Part shown: positions 1 through 11,689 of the stretch, piece after piece
Position numbering within the stretch: the stretch's first letter is position 1
Layout of the letters: every line of letters starts with the position of its first letter
From: Closterium sp. Naga37s-1
Taxonomy: Eukaryota > Streptophyta > Zygnematophyceae > Desmidiales > Closteriaceae
Assembly (NCBI GenBank): GCA_947471745.1
Contig: CANJKZ010000137.1
Location: 3,674,001-3,738,000, forward strand
Length of the DNA stretch: 64,000 nt
Direction of reading: 5' to 3'
Translations under genes and position numbers: made by a program
Notes under the pieces: generated by a model
Databases searched by the model: none
The model's input: the letters and a program-made list of their open reading frames with translations, nothing else
Told to the model about the DNA's origin: nothing

Positions 1-54
1 ACGTATAAGCCTCATCCACAATGGTGATTTCCTCATCGACTCAAGAGTCACCCC

Positions 55-2440
55 TCAGTATCTACTCCACTGGCTCCCTTTGTACTTCCACATATAGGCC
101 TCTTCTTTATCAACACTGTACCCATCCACCAGCTCTCTATTCACACTGTGCATCTTCTCCCTCACGTTCTTCGGCCGCTTATCAGCAAAACAAGCGCAAG
201 GCACCCCGCTTCTGGCCTTCCTCACATGCACCACAGGGGTCTCAGCCAACTGCCTCCCCTGCTTCTCCCAGTAGAACGAGCGGCGTGAGATGCAGTACAG
301 GGCGAGAGAGGGGCAGAATTCGCGGAGGGAAGTAAGGGTTTGCTGCTCGCATGTGTGGGTGGGGAAGAAGATTGCTCTCAAGTTTGGAGCCAAGATAAAC
401 GGAGGCCTTACTTCTTGCTGCTGCCCCTCCTGCTCCTCCTCTCCCTCCTCCTCCTCCTGCTGCTGCTGCTGCTGCAAAAGCTGCTGCTGCAAACTTTGCT
501 GCTGCAAAATCAGCTGCTGCAAACGTTGCTGCTGCTGTAAAAGCTGCTGCGGCTGCAACTGCCGCTGCTGCTGCTGCCGCTGCCGCGGCCGCTGCCTCTG
601 CCGCTGCTGCTGCCGCTGCTGCTGCTGCGGTTGCTGCTGCTGCTGCTGCAGCCCCTGCTGCTGCTGCAAAAGCCGCTGGTGTAAAGCTTGCTGCTTTGAA
701 ATCTGCTGCTGCAAGTGCTCCCGCTGCTGCTGCCGCTGCTGTGGCACAAACTCCTCCACTGTAACCTCCCTCTCACCGTCATCCCGACGCTTCTCAACCT
801 TCAAATCCACCTCAAACAGCTCTTCTCTCTCCACGACAATCCCAAGGCTGCGCAGGCTGCTCCACTCCGCATCAACCCCCTCTACAGGCACCCCATGCCT
901 CACTATAAGCACCTCCACTGTTGGCGCTATAGTGCGCAGCCATTCAGCCCAGGAGAATGCAGTAGAGCTGTGCACGCTCTCCCTGTCAGGCGAAAGTTCA
1001 GGTAAAAACTGAAGGGACAATTCAGGAAAGTCCAGGTAGGAAGAGAATTTGTCATCGCGTGGGTGCACGTCTTTGGGAGGGCCGTTGAGGTAGGCAACTC
1101 GTACGGAAGCGAGGTGGAGGGAGGAGATGACAAGCCGCTGCTGGCCGTACAGCAAGAGGTGCTGGAGAGTGAGGGGTTCTGTGCTCTTGCACGAGAGCAA
1201 GAATTGTTTCCCCATCACCGTGAAGGTTGTGAGCGAAGAAGAGAGTGCGAGGGAGAGAGTGAGGGTGCTGTGGGGGAAGTAAAAGCGGACGGTTTGGGCT
1301 TTTGATAAGTCGAAAGTGAATGTTTCGTCGCCACCGGGGCCTGATGATGGGCGGTTAAAATCCCAGCTATGATAGAGAACGAACTCCGTGAGTTGCGGCG
1401 TGAGCGTGGCGAGATAATCAAGATCCACGTAGCTCCAATCCATGTGCTTGAGAGTCAGACTGCGCAGCGACTTGAACTGCTCAGCCCAGCCTTCCTCGAG
1501 TCCCCACTTGCCCCGGCCTAGCTTCAGCCGCTGCAGAGCCGGGCAGTCCAAGGTGATGGTCCAGGATTCCTTCTCCCGCTCCTCTTCCCACTCAATTTCC
1601 TTATATTTTTTGTAACGGTAGTCATAGTTGTCGGATTTGTCGGCGACAGTGCCGCGCAGCTTGAGACTGAGGGAGGTGAGGGAGGTAAAGGGCCGGCGGA
1701 GTGGCGGATCAAGGTACCTGAGGTGCTCCTTGAGTGGCGAGTCAAGGTATCTGAGCTGGTCCTTGCCCGTGAAGGTGAAGGCGAGGGACCTGAGGCCGTG
1801 CCGGCGAAGAAAGGATTCGACGCTCTTGATCCACTGCGGGTGCAGCTCGTTGTATACCAGGTCGATGGGGTGGTCAGCCTGTAGAGAGAGTCAAGGGCGA
1901 AGGAATGGAGGGCGAAGGAATGGAGACACCGGAAGGTTGTTTGAGGACTAACCCGCTCCAGGAATTTAAGATCGAACGCATGATTTAAATAGTGCGACGA
2001 ATTTGATGGTGCACCTGTTCTAAGTATCTCATATCCGAGGCATGGTGTGGAACTTAAAAAGGCGTGCGGGTTTCGAAGCCCAGGAGAGCAAGTGCAGATC
2101 AGAGAGCGCAGAGCAGAGCACAACTCACAGAGAAGGAGAGGACGAGCGAGAGGAGCCTCTTGCTGGCCATGGCGCAGCACAGCAGCGCCCACCCACTGCC
2201 ATAGCTCCTCGCGTTCTTCCAGTGCTGCCCGGCTGGCGTGAAATAAGGGTCCGCAAATTTCACGGGCAGGTCTTTGCGCACTGTGGGCTGCTCTTTGGCG
2301 GCGAGATACCATGGAGTAATTTCTCTTCCCCGGACAAGGGGAGTCTCGGGGTGGGAGGAGCCGGGCGGCAGCAGCAGGTAGCGGAAAACTTTGTGCCAGA
2401 GGTACTCCGGCAGTATGTCTATTGTATCACTGGGGGTGGC
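55..2440 (-). CDS. F-box-type protein with polyQ/polyE tail, copy A
   Basis: Two coding exons are visible. Exon 2 (1878 to 55) is open throughout and follows a good acceptor (ctctacag). Exon 1 (about 2440 to 2129) ends at a GTGAGT donor; the phases match (phase 0). Exon 1 reads like an F-box (DILPEYLWHKVFRYLLLPPG, then WKNARSYGSGWALLCC), which in this family would bind Skp1 in an SCF ubiquitin ligase. Exon 2 begins HPIDLVYNELHPQWIKSV, continues with leucine-rich segments, then a Gln-rich stretch (CAG codons, about 410-740), an acidic run, and a conserved tail (ILAPNLRAIFFPTHTCEQQT to VREKMHSVNRELVDGY). No ATG lies close in frame before the F-box of the nearest exon copy. The exon-1 sequence is present three times (2330-2820), so the true start is unresolved. 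F-box assignment is by motif only; a substrate is not deducible. Confidence 0.7.
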
Positions 2441-2820
2441 GGCTGGAAGGAGAAACGGGTGATTGATATGGGTGGCATGGGTGACATGGGTGAGAAACGA
2501 AGGGGGTTGATGGGGTGGGAGGAGCTGAGCGGCAGCAGCAGGTAGCGGAAAACTTTGTGCCAGAGGTACTCTTGGAGCATGTCTATTGGATCACTGGGGG
2601 TGGCGGCTGGAAGGAGAAACGGGTGATTGCTATAGGTGGCATGGGTGAGAAGGGAAGGGGATTGATGGGGTGGGGGGAGCCGGGCGGCAGCAGCAGGTAG
2701 AGGAAGGCTTTGTGCCAGAGGTACTCCGGCAGTATGTCTATGGGATCACTGGGGGTGGCGGCTGGAAGGAGGGATGGGTGAGATGCGTGATATGGGTGAT
2801 ATGGATGAGATGGGTGGGAA
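2330..2820. repeat. Tandem triplication of F-box exon 1, copy A
   Basis: Three copies, spaced about 160-165 bp, of a block holding the LPEYLWHK...LLLPPGS coding segment plus its upstream Pro/His-rich sequence begin near 2358, 2523 and 2682. Copies B, C and D of the gene carry this block once. The reading frame of the outer copies does not run into the next one cleanly, so at most one is used in the mature message, unless the others act as alternative first exons. Confidence 0.8.
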
Positions 2821-3089
2821 GGGGATTGATGAGAGAAAGCAAAAGGGGAAATATTTAAAAGGGTGCTGTTTTTGTCGCTCGTTTCCTTCGTGGCTGTGGT
2901 TTCAAGCCTTGAAAACACGTCTGGACAGCAAGAGCACTCCAAAAGCTTTTGACATGGAGCTGTTTTTGAGTTTGTTTTTGAGCCGCCTAAAAACGAGCGG
3001 TTTTCTCTGAGTTCTCCGTTCGAGCACCTCCGTTCAAGCTCGGAAAGTTCTCCGTTTGAGAAGCTCTCCTAAAGCCCACCTCACCAACG

Positions 3090-3650
3090 CTAAAATGACT
3101 CCATGATGCAAAGAATGAGAATGACGTAGCGGAGTTGCGAGTTTCTATACTCTACTCTATGATCTAACTTTCTGTGAGTTTTTCCAGTACGAGTGACAGA
3201 GAAAACAGACACAAAACGACGGAACAAGTGGTGCGAGATGGAACGGATAGGAATTAACGGTGAGTGGAGCATGGACTGGATCCAAATGAGAAGGAAAACC
3301 ACTGAATGAGGTGCGAGCTGATTGTTTCGCAGTGCTCGTATAGCTCGCAAGGAAGAAGAAGCAGGAGGAAAATAGGACGGAGAGAACAGAAGGAGATGGA
3401 GGGTAGAGGAACTAACTGACACGGAATGCCCAGGAGAGTTTACACAAACTGTCAAAAGTTTTTTTAGATAAGTTATCAAAGCAGGGAGGTGAAAACCATG
3501 TGCTTTTTGTTTAAAGCGTGAAGATGAGGTGAACGATGGATTTCTGCGTCGTGAGCCCTTGCCTTCTGGGTCAGCATTGTTCTTCTGTCTCTTCTCCTCC
3601 CGTCGCTCGGCGCGCTCTCTCAGTTCGCCAGTAGGCTGTAGCGCTGCCAT
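3090..3650 (-). CDS. Conserved short ORF upstream of F-box copy A
   Basis: The ATG at 3650 sits in a CCATGG context. The first thirty residues (MAALQPTGELRERAERREEK, then RQKNNADPEGK) recur at the same relative place upstream of all four F-box copies (3650, 8342, 30029, 48234). After that the four reading frames diverge in length and sequence; here the frame stays open for 186 codons. The conserved part is highly charged and probably helical. I do not recognise a family. It could be an upstream ORF, a separate small gene or a first exon spliced to the F-box gene. No GT donor is obvious straight after the conserved block. Confidence 0.4.
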   Translation of the reverse strand: MAALQPTGELRERAERREEKRQKNNADPEGKGSRRRNPSFTSSSRFKQKAHGFHLPALITYLKKLLTVCVNSPGHSVSVSSSTLHLLLFSPSYFPPASSSLRAIRALRNNQLAPHSVVFLLIWIQSMLHSPLIPIRSISHHLFRRFVSVFSVTRTGKTHRKLDHRVEYRNSQLRYVILILCIMESF

Positions 3651-4190
3651 GGAAAATTAAGTTTCTTAAGCTCCCGCTTCGCCAGTGGTAATCATGTACT
3701 TATTAAAAAAGGTGCTATGTACTCAACGAAAGAACCATGCATTTGCAGTCGTCACTTGAACTCGAGCGCACTTGTCGCGACTATGGTGCCTATGTATGCG
3801 GCTAATCAATGGCTCTCGCCCATTGTCCAACACTGAAAATGGGATGGGACGCGCTCATATGAAGAGGTCACCCCACCTTCATTCATTTGACACTGACATA
3901 CCCTTTGAAGGGGTTCATTCTGGTGCGCAATGGTCTGAAACGGTGAACCACTTGGAAAAATGAACGAGTCGCCCACACAACTCAACGGCCAACTCTGCAA
4001 TGCCCACTTTTGCGCAGCGTCTCAGTACGCTGTGCAAGTCTTCGCGAAATACTCCGCGAAATACTTCAACGTACCCCACAACGCGAAAATCTATACCGGT
4101 ATTGTGTCTACATTACAATCATAATATACTCCAACAAAGTTAGCAATGAAACCAATGAGGTTCCACATAATGTTCTAGCACTACTGGACA
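3651..4190. other. Spacer between short ORF A and DPH2 tail fragments
   Basis: No gene is seen. Parts resemble the spacers upstream of the other short ORFs (around 8350-8560 and 47,880-48,160), for example the ACTCGAGCGCACTTGTCGCGA block, so it belongs to the duplicated cassette rather than being unique sequence. Confidence 0.5.
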
Positions 4191-5110
4191 TACCCTGCTG
4201 CACGGCCCTCCCTCTCCTCCACCACCCTCACCACCTCAATCGCACAGCGCTAGAGCCACTTTCAGCATAAAAAAACCCACTGCTTCACCACCAATCTTCA
4301 TCCCTCATCCCCATTAGCCATTCCCTGAGTGCTCCGCTCCCATCTCCCCCCCTCTCCTCCCTGATTGCCCTTCAACCCCCACGCCAGGCACCAAGAACCA
4401 AGCCACCTTCATCCCATTATAGTCACATTGTCACACGCTCCAACACTCGCCCCTCCAATCATCCTTCCCTATCACTGCTGCAGTTCATTCACATACCCAT
4501 CAACACGGCCCTCCCTCCCCTCCACCACCCTCACCGAAGCCACTTTCGGCATGAAAGCACTCACTGCTCCCTCATTCCTTCCCCCCCCCCCCCCTCCTCC
4601 CCCCATCCCCCCCCCCCCTCTCTTTCTCACCCCTGTTACTCATTCCCTGTGTACTCAAGACCTTACCCTGCCCTGCTTCTCCTTCACCTCCCCGTGCTCA
4701 CCTTTCTGCAGGAGTCTCACCAGGCACCAGGCGCCATGAACCAGGGCACCTGCAGCCCCTTATAGTCACACCGCAGTGCCAGGAACCCCGACCCGCGATC
4801 CTTTCACAGTGACGATACCTTGTGAACGGCGGGGGAAACCAGCGAAAACGCCCTGCTACCACCGCTGCTACCACCGCTGCTACCACCGCTGCTACCACCA
4901 TTGCTACCACCGCTGCTACCACCGCTGCTACACCACTCCCACCACCACTGCTGCCACTGCTGCCCTGGCCCATCCCATCCAGCAGCACCCCCTCCGCACA
5001 CGCCACCAGTACCAGCACGTCACACTCGGGGAAATTTGCAAGCTTCTCGGGCGTGATCCGCCGCCTGATCGCAATCACGTACGCCTTCTTCCCCGCGGCT
5101 ACCGTAACGG
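4190..5110 (-). pseudogene. DPH2 3'-end fragments, partly tandem-duplicated
   Basis: The minus strand of 5110-4740 encodes VTVAAGKKAYVIAIRRRITP and FPECDVLVLVACAEGVLL, which match the C-terminal domain of the full DPH2 at 9068-11689 almost residue for residue, then pass into a GGT/TGG trinucleotide expansion and the DPH2 end region (SWHCGVTI, GSWRLVPG in a shifted frame). A second copy of the very end lies at about 4200-4440. Only the 3' third of DPH2 is present, without its N-terminal half, so this is a dead duplicate carried by the F-box cassette. Confidence 0.8.
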
Positions 5111-5232
5111 ACCGGAGAGCGGTGACAGCATCCGGTAGTCCCGCGTAGTTAGTTATCATGCATTATTCTTCCACACCACTCCCTTCTTCACCATATCAAA
5201 TACATCTGTTGACATGTCTGCAAATACGAATG

Positions 5233-7466
5233 CTAGAGGCGGTCCGAGCTGTCTTCGGTCTTCCACAGGCTCCCTTTGTACTTCCACATATAAGCCTCTT
5301 CTTTATCAACACTGTACCCCTCGACCAGCTCTCTATTCACACTGTGCATCTTCTCCCGCACGTTCTTCGGCCGCTTCTCCGCAAAGCAAGCGCATGGCAC
5401 CCCGCTTCTCGCCTTCCTCACGTGCACCACAGGGGTCTCGGGCAAGTCCTTTCTCTGCTTCTCCCAGTAGAACGAGCGACGTGAGATGCAGTACAGGGAG
5501 AGGGAGGGACAGAATTCACGTAGGGAAGCGAGGGTTTGTTGCTCGCATGTGTGGGTAGGGAAGAAGATTGCTCGCAGGTTTGGAGCCAAGATAAACGGAG
5601 GCCTTCCCGCTTGCTGCTGCTCCTCCTGCTCCTCCTCCTCCTCCTCCTCCTCCTCCTCCTCCTCCCCCTGCTGCTGCTGCTGCTGCTGCTGCTGCAAAAC
5701 CTGCAAAACCTGCTGCTGCTGCTGCTGTTCCTGCTGCTCCCGCAAAAGCTGCTGCTGCTGCTGCTGCTGCCGCTGCCGCTGCGGCTTCTGCTGCCGCTGC
5801 AGCTGCTGCGGCTGCTGCTGCTGCTGCTGCTGCCACTGCTGTTGCTGCTGCTGCAGCTGCAAAATCCGCTGCTGCAAATGACGCTGCTCCTGCTGCTGCT
5901 GCTGCCGCTTCTGCTGCCTCTGCTGCTGCAAGAGCCTCCCATCGCGCTCCTGAATTTCCTCCACTGTAACCTCCCTCTCACCATCATCCCGACGCTCGTC
6001 AAACTTCAAATCCACCTCAGACCGCTCCTCTCTCTCCACGACAATCCCAAGGCTGCGCAGGCTGCTCCACTCCGCATCAACCCCCTCTACAGGCACCCCA
6101 TGCCTCACTATAAGCACCTCCACTGTTGGCGCTATAGGGCGCAACCATTCAACCCAGGAGAACTCAGCAGAGCTGCGGCGGTGCACACTCTGCCTGTCAG
6201 GAGAGAGTTCAGGTGAAAGTTCAGACGAAAATTCATAGGAGCCCGGGTCGAAAGAGTAGGGGTTGTAAGAGTACTGGTCATCGTGGGAGTGGTGGTCTTT
6301 GGGAGGGCCGTTGAGATAGGCCACCCGTACAGAAGCGAGGCGGAGGGAGGAAATGACAAGCCGCTGCTGGCCGTACAGCAAGAGGTGGTGGAGAGCGAGA
6401 GGTTCGGTGGTCTTGCACGAGAGCACGAGCCTCTTTGCCATTGCTGAGAAGGTCTTGAGCGAGCTAGAGAGGGTGAGGACGAGCTTGAGGCTGCTCTGGG
6501 GGAAGTAAAAGCGGACGGTTTGAGCTTTCGATAAGTCGAAACGGAACGTGCCGCCGCCACCGGGGCCTGGGGATGGGTGCTCCAAATTCCAGCTGTGATA
6601 GAGTGTGAATTTCGTGAGCCGCGGTGTGACCGTGCCCAAATACTTAACATCCGCGAATTCCCAATCCACGTGTTTAAGAGTCAAACAGCGCAGCGACTTG
6701 AACCCCTCAGCCCAGCCGTGCTGCAGGTTCCACCTGCCCCGGCCGAGCTTCAGCCGCTGCAGAGCCGGGCAGTCCAAGGTGCGGGTCCAGGGATTCCAGT
6801 CCACTGGGTCCTCGGAATTCAGGTAGGCTTTGTCGACAGTGCTGCGCAGCTTGAGAGTGAGCGAGGTGAGGGAGGCGAAGGGCCGGTTCAGCGGCGAGCG
6901 AAGTTTGTCGAGCTGCTTGACGTGCGTGAAGGTGAGCGCGAGGGACCTGAGGCTGCGGCGCCAGCGCAGGAAGAAAGTGACGCTTTTGATCCACTGCGGG
7001 TGCAGCTCGTTGTAGACCAGCGCGATGGGGTGGTGGGCCTGCAGAGAGGGAGGGACGGGCGAAGGAATGGATGCGCCGGAAGCATGGTGGAACTTAAAAG
7101 AGCATGAGTCTCGAAGTAAAGGAGAGCAAGCGCAGAGCAGCGCAAGTGCAGTGAAGAGCAGAGCAGTGCATGACTCACGGAGAAGGAGAGCACGTGGTAG
7201 AGGAGCCTCTTGCTGGCCATGGCGCAGCACAGCAGGGCCCACCCACTGCCATAGCTCCTTGCGTTCTTCCAGTGCTGCCCGGCTGCTGAGCAATTAGGGT
7301 CCGCAAATTTCACGGGCAGGTTTTTGCACGCTGTGGGTTGCTCTGTGGCAGAGAGATACCATGGAGTAGTTTGTCTGCCCCGGACGAGGGGAGTCTCAGG
7401 GTGGGAGGAGCCTGGCGGAAGCAGCAGGTAGAGAAAGACTTTGTGCCAGAGGTTCACCGGCAGCAT
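5233..7466 (-). CDS. F-box-type protein with polyQ/polyE tail, copy B (intact)
   Basis: This is the best-preserved copy. Exon 1 is 7466-7179 (96 codons, ATG at 7466, donor GTGAGTCA), and exon 2 is 7038-5233 after acceptor ctctgcag. Both junctions are phase 0, giving about 697 residues. The N-terminus (MLPVNLWHKVFLYLLLPPGS ... WKNARSYGSGWALLCCAMAS) looks like an F-box; an in-frame upstream start is possible. Next comes a leucine-rich region, then a Gln-rich region (about 5650-5940) with interspersed Leu/Arg/His, a run of about 13 Glu, and the family tail with FILAPNLRAIFFPTHTCEQ and REKMHSVNRELVEGYSVDKE. By analogy it is an SCF substrate adaptor, cytosolic or nuclear; partner and substrate are unknown. 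The next unit, toward the left of the window, is a DPH2 tail fragment. Confidence 0.75.
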
Positions 7467-8102
7467 GTCTATGTAATCATTGGGGGTGGCGGCTGGAAGG
7501 AGGGATGGGTGAGATGGGTGATATGGGTGATGAGGGAACGAAATTGATGTATGTTTTGGAATAGAGTTGTTTTGAAAATAATATCAGTTTATTCGTTGTT
7601 CGTTTTCGTAGCGGCTGTGATTTCAAGCCTTGAAAACGGTATGTATGGCAAAAGCACTCGCGAAGGGCTGTGGAATGGAACTGTTTTTAATAGATTATCG
7701 AGCCGCCTAATAAATGAGTTTTTTTTCCCGAGTTCTCCGTGCATCTCCTTTAAAGCACGTGCGTTCGAGCACTTATCGTAGGGCCCCACCCACCCCACCT
7801 CACTAAAACGACTCCATGGTGTAAAGAATGAGAATGACGAATTCGAGATGCGAGATTATCTACCCGACGATCTAATCTTCTGATATTTTTCCCCAGTATA
7901 AGAGACAGAGAGGAGGAGAAAGATGAAACGACGTAAAAAATGGTGCAGGGTGAAACGGTTAGGCATTAAACTGGGATTGGCACTGAATGAGGTGCTAGGT
8001 AGTTGTTTCTCAGTGCGCGTAAACCTCGTGAGGAAGCAAAAAAAAGAGCGGAGATTAACAGAGGGAGGGGAGAATAGGAGGTGGAGGGGAGAGGAACTAG
8101 TG

Positions 8103-8342
8103 TCAAGTCAAGGATTGCCTGGAAGAGTTCACTGAAACTCTCAAATCTTTATTTGAGATATATCTAAGCAGGAGGTTGAAATTTAGGTGCTTCTCGTTCG
8201 GAATGTGAAGGTGAAAAGTGGGATGCTGCGTCGATAAACAATAGCAGCCCTTGCCTTCCGTGTCAGCATTGTTCTTCTGTCTCTTCTTCTCCCGTCGCTC
8301 GGCGCGCTCTCTCAGTTCGCCAATAGGCCGCAGCGATGTCAT
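8103..8342 (-). CDS. Conserved short ORF upstream of F-box copy B
   Basis: 79 codons beginning MTSLRPIGELRERAERREKK, then RQKNNADTEGKGCYC. It is the copy-B counterpart of the short ORFs at 3650, 30029 and 48234. The conserved part is limited to about the first 35 codons. It lies about 640 bp upstream of the F-box ATG in the same orientation. Function unknown. Confidence 0.4.
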   Translation of the reverse strand: MTSLRPIGELRERAERREKKRQKNNADTEGKGCYCLSTQHPTFHLHIPNEKHLNFNLLLRYISNKDLRVSVNSSRQSLT

Positions 8343-9067
8343 GGAAAATGAAGTATACGCGCTCTCCCACGTCGCCAGTGGTAATCACGCAATTCATAAA
8401 TAGACGCTACGTATTCATCACAAAAATCATGCAGATCCACTCGTCATTTAGACTCGAGCGCACTTGCCATCACGACCATATGTGCCTGAAATTCAGTCGC
8501 TGGCTGCTCTGTCCCATTGTCAATGGGGGGGTGTGTCATTTTCGTTCCCTTTGTACTGCACAAAAGTTGCTGCCTCGACGAGCAAATCTGGAATCTTGTG
8601 TTGTGTGGGAAGTCACCTAGTGTGGACAAAAGTTGACAAGGAAGGTTGAAGTGGGTTAGAGAGCGATTGCGAGAGGTTTGGAACGTTTTGCCCGAGTTGA
8701 CAAGGAGCTGGGGTGCGGGGTGGAGGGTAGGAGGTCGGGACGGGAGGGATGGAGCGAAGTTGACGCGACAAGATCGAGGACAATTTCGATACAAGGGTGT
8801 GCGTTGAAAAGAGCGCCACAATCTTATACACGTCATGTCACTCATACGTATCTAAATCAATCGCATTATGTTGTAGAAAAATTGCAGGTGAACTACGTTT
8901 TTCAAACCGCAGGTATGACTAAAAGTTCCCACTTTTTTCATAACAACAAACAAGACTCTTCATTACTCCCCCGCCCCCTGCTTCTCCTTCACCCGACCCT
9001 GCCCAGCCTTCCCAGGGCAAGCACCAACCGACACTCGCCCCTCCTACCAACTGGCAACCATCCTTCC

Positions 9068-10578
9068 CTATCCCTGCTGCGGCTCATCCCCATACCCGGC
9101 AGCACGGCCCTCCCTCCCCTCCACCACCCTCACCGCATCAATAGCCGGAGCCACTCTCGGCATGAAAGCACCCACCGCTCCCCCATCCTCCCTTCCGCCC
9201 TCATGCCCTCTCCCTCTTGCATCCCCTCCCGCTTCCCCGGGCGTCCCCCCAGGCGTCCCACCAGGCGTCCCACCAGGCGCCATGAACCACGGCACCTCCA
9301 GCCCTTTATAGTCACGCCGCAGCGCCAGGAATTCCGATCCCGATCTCGCCTCCACCGCTGCTGACGTGGCGTACCCCGATTGGCCAGACGCCCGAGCCAG
9401 GGCCAAGGAGTCGGACGAAACGGGCAGAATAGAAAGAGCCATGTCCTGCCGGACGGCCAAAACAGATTCATCTGATTCTGCTGCTTTTATTGCTGATGAT
9501 GGTGCTGCTGATGGTGCTGCAGACGATGGTTTGTGAGGAGCAGGGGAAACCAGCGATCCTTTCACAAAGGAAAATCGCGGAGCCACATCATCCCCACCTT
9601 CCTCATTCTCTCCCCCTGAACCTGCCTCTTCCTCCCTCACAGCTTTTCCCCTCCCAACCCCCCCCACCCCAGCACCATCCAGCAGCATCCGATACTCCCC
9701 CGTCCACTCCCGCCCTTCTTCCAGTGCCATCATCGCCTCAAACGGCGTCACCACCGGCGCGTAGAACGCCCTGCTTCCACCGCTGCTGCCACTGGCCCCC
9801 TCCACCATACCCTCCAGCAGCACCCCCTCCGCACACGCCACGAGCACCAGCACGTCACACTCGGGGAAATTCGCGAGCTTTTCCGGCGTAATCCGTCTCC
9901 TAATCGCAATCACATACGCCTTCTTCCCTGCAGCCACCGCTGCGGATCGAAGCCTAGCAACGGTAGCGCGGGTGGAGGCGGCAGCAGCGCCGGCAGACTG
10001 GGAGATAACTACAATGCCGATGATTGACGCGTCTTTGGTCTTCTCGACGAGGAAGTAGCGCCGGCGCAGCAGGCGGGAGTGGTCCACCGGATGGAAGAGC
10101 GGGGCTGTGTGGGCGGAATCAGGGGTAGAGGAAGGAGAAGGGCTCTCGCTGGTGGTGCTGGTGGTGAGAGTGCTGGTGTTACTGCTGCAGGCGGTGGTGC
10201 GGCTGTCAATAGTAGCAGCAGCAGCAGCAGCAGGAGATAGGTGGGTGGGGTCGAGTCTGAGAATGGGTGTTTGGTTGTGCTCGAGGGCGAGAGTGATGAG
10301 AGATGGGCATTCGTCACTGCTGCCCACCCACACCACCGCTGTCACCCCCACTGTCGCCGGTGCTGTTGCTGCTGATGGTGCTTCTGCTCCCGATTGGTTA
10401 ATTGGGTTGCTGCTTTTGGCAGTTTCTGCAGCCATGCTCGACATGGGCGGCAGCACCCACCGCAGGCCGCCGTGTTCGAAGAGAGTGCCAGGGGCAGCAC
10501 ACTGGGCGGCACACTGGGCGGCACACTGGGCGGCAGAAGAATGGATACTGGCAGCGACTGAAGCTGCAGTACCACCAT

Positions 10579-10623
<45 letters not shown>

Positions 10624-11689
10624 TGGAGGAAATATCTTCACCACAACAAGAGATATTTCCGCACGTGCCCCTCTCTGTCGCTCCCCCGCAGCACGCGCTT
10701 CTGTCAGTCTCCTCTCTGGCACCGCCGTTACAGCACCCGCCACTCACGGCGCGACACGTGTCAGCACCGCCACTTTTCCCCCCTTCCTCCGGTTCCACCT
10801 CCCGCTCGCGCACCTGCGCCACCACGTACCGCACTTCTTCCCCCTCCCCCGCACCTTCCCTCTCTGCCTCCGCCGCTTCCGCTCCGCCGCTTTCCCCCAG
10901 AGCGAGCGCAAATTCGTCCGCGGCGTGCGCGAACTCGAGCGCGAACAGCACCAGCACCACGCGGGGGGGCGCGCGCGGGGGGGATTCTCCGCTATCGGCG
11001 CCGGTACTTGCGGGGGTGTTGCTATTGGTGGTGGTGCTGCTGCTGCTGCTGCCGCCGCCGGTGCTGCTCTTGAAGTGTGCTTTTATTGCCGCAGCACACG
11101 CCGCCACGTCGATGGGCTGACGTGGCAGCACGTACCGCACGGGGAACCGCGCCGGGCGGCGCGACATGCACGCGTGGCCGTAGTGGATGATACATTCAGC
11201 GCTGACGTGGCACGGCGACACCTCATCCACGCAGCAGCTGCTGCACGTGGCGGTCGCCGCATCAGCCAGCACATAGAAATGCGGCAAGTCCCGACGCGGA
11301 GGATCCGCCGCATCTCCCGCCGACTGACCCCCCTTTTCTAACTGCTTCTCTCCTTGACCCTCCGTAAAACCCGGAAACCCAGACCCGTGCAGTTTTCTCC
11401 CGGGCGGGTCGCTCGATCTCAAGGAGTCTTGATCTTGAAGTGCTTCAACAGAAATTTCAGGAGTGGTTTCAGGGGAAGTCTTAGGTGGCGTTTTGGTCTC
11501 ATTTTCCCCACTACAAGCTGCGTGATGCTGGCTGTTGATAAGCGCGGCGCATTCGGCTCTTAACGCGTCGTGGACGGAGACCGCGTGCGGGAGGAACGAG
11601 TCGGGGAACTGAAGGCACACGCGCGAGAAGCCACGTGTCACGATGTAACTTGCGGTCTGCTGGATCTCGAACGCCTCCCTCACCTCCAT
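9068..11689 (-). CDS. DPH2: Diphthamide biosynthesis protein 2 (DPH2), enlarged
   Basis: DPH2 partners DPH1 in the radical-SAM-type transfer of the 3-amino-3-carboxypropyl group from SAM to a histidine of elongation factor 2, the first step of diphthamide synthesis, in the cytosol. Family hallmarks are visible in order: FEIQQTASYIVTRGFSRVCLQFPDS near the N-terminus, then CSSCCVDEVSPCHVSAECII and HYGHACMS (domain 1), a middle domain with WVGSSDECPSLITLAL, FHPVDHSRLLRRRYFLVEK, and the C-terminal KKAYVIAIRRRITPEKLANF ... VLVLVACAEGVLLEG ... FYAPVVTPFEAM. It is a single exon of about 873 codons from the ATG at 11689. Usual family members are near 500 residues; the excess is low-complexity Ala/Ser/Gly/Thr insertions, including a GCA-coded run (10560-10622). 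A GTG-initiated extension to 11776 is possible, but it contains GAG|GTGAGG donor-like sequence, so the ATG was chosen. Confidence 0.88.
10560..10622. repeat. (GCA)n tract inside DPH2
   Basis: About 18 GCA-type triplets on the plus strand, read on the coding strand as a poly-Ala run between the domain-1 and domain-2 parts of DPH2. It falls in a family-nonconserved insertion. Confidence 0.85.

Noticed and set aside
5516-5836. Poly-Ala, poly-Ser, poly-Leu and poly-Cys ORFs overlapping the Gln-rich tracts (also at 290-1012, 32804-33374, 50859-51796)
   Set aside because: Shadow frames of CAG/CTG repeats within the F-box-type genes; the polyQ frame continues into conserved sequence on both sides, the others do not.
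9490-11341. Several plus-strand ORFs of 130-340 codons opposite DPH2
   Set aside because: Antisense shadows of the conserved DPH2 frame.
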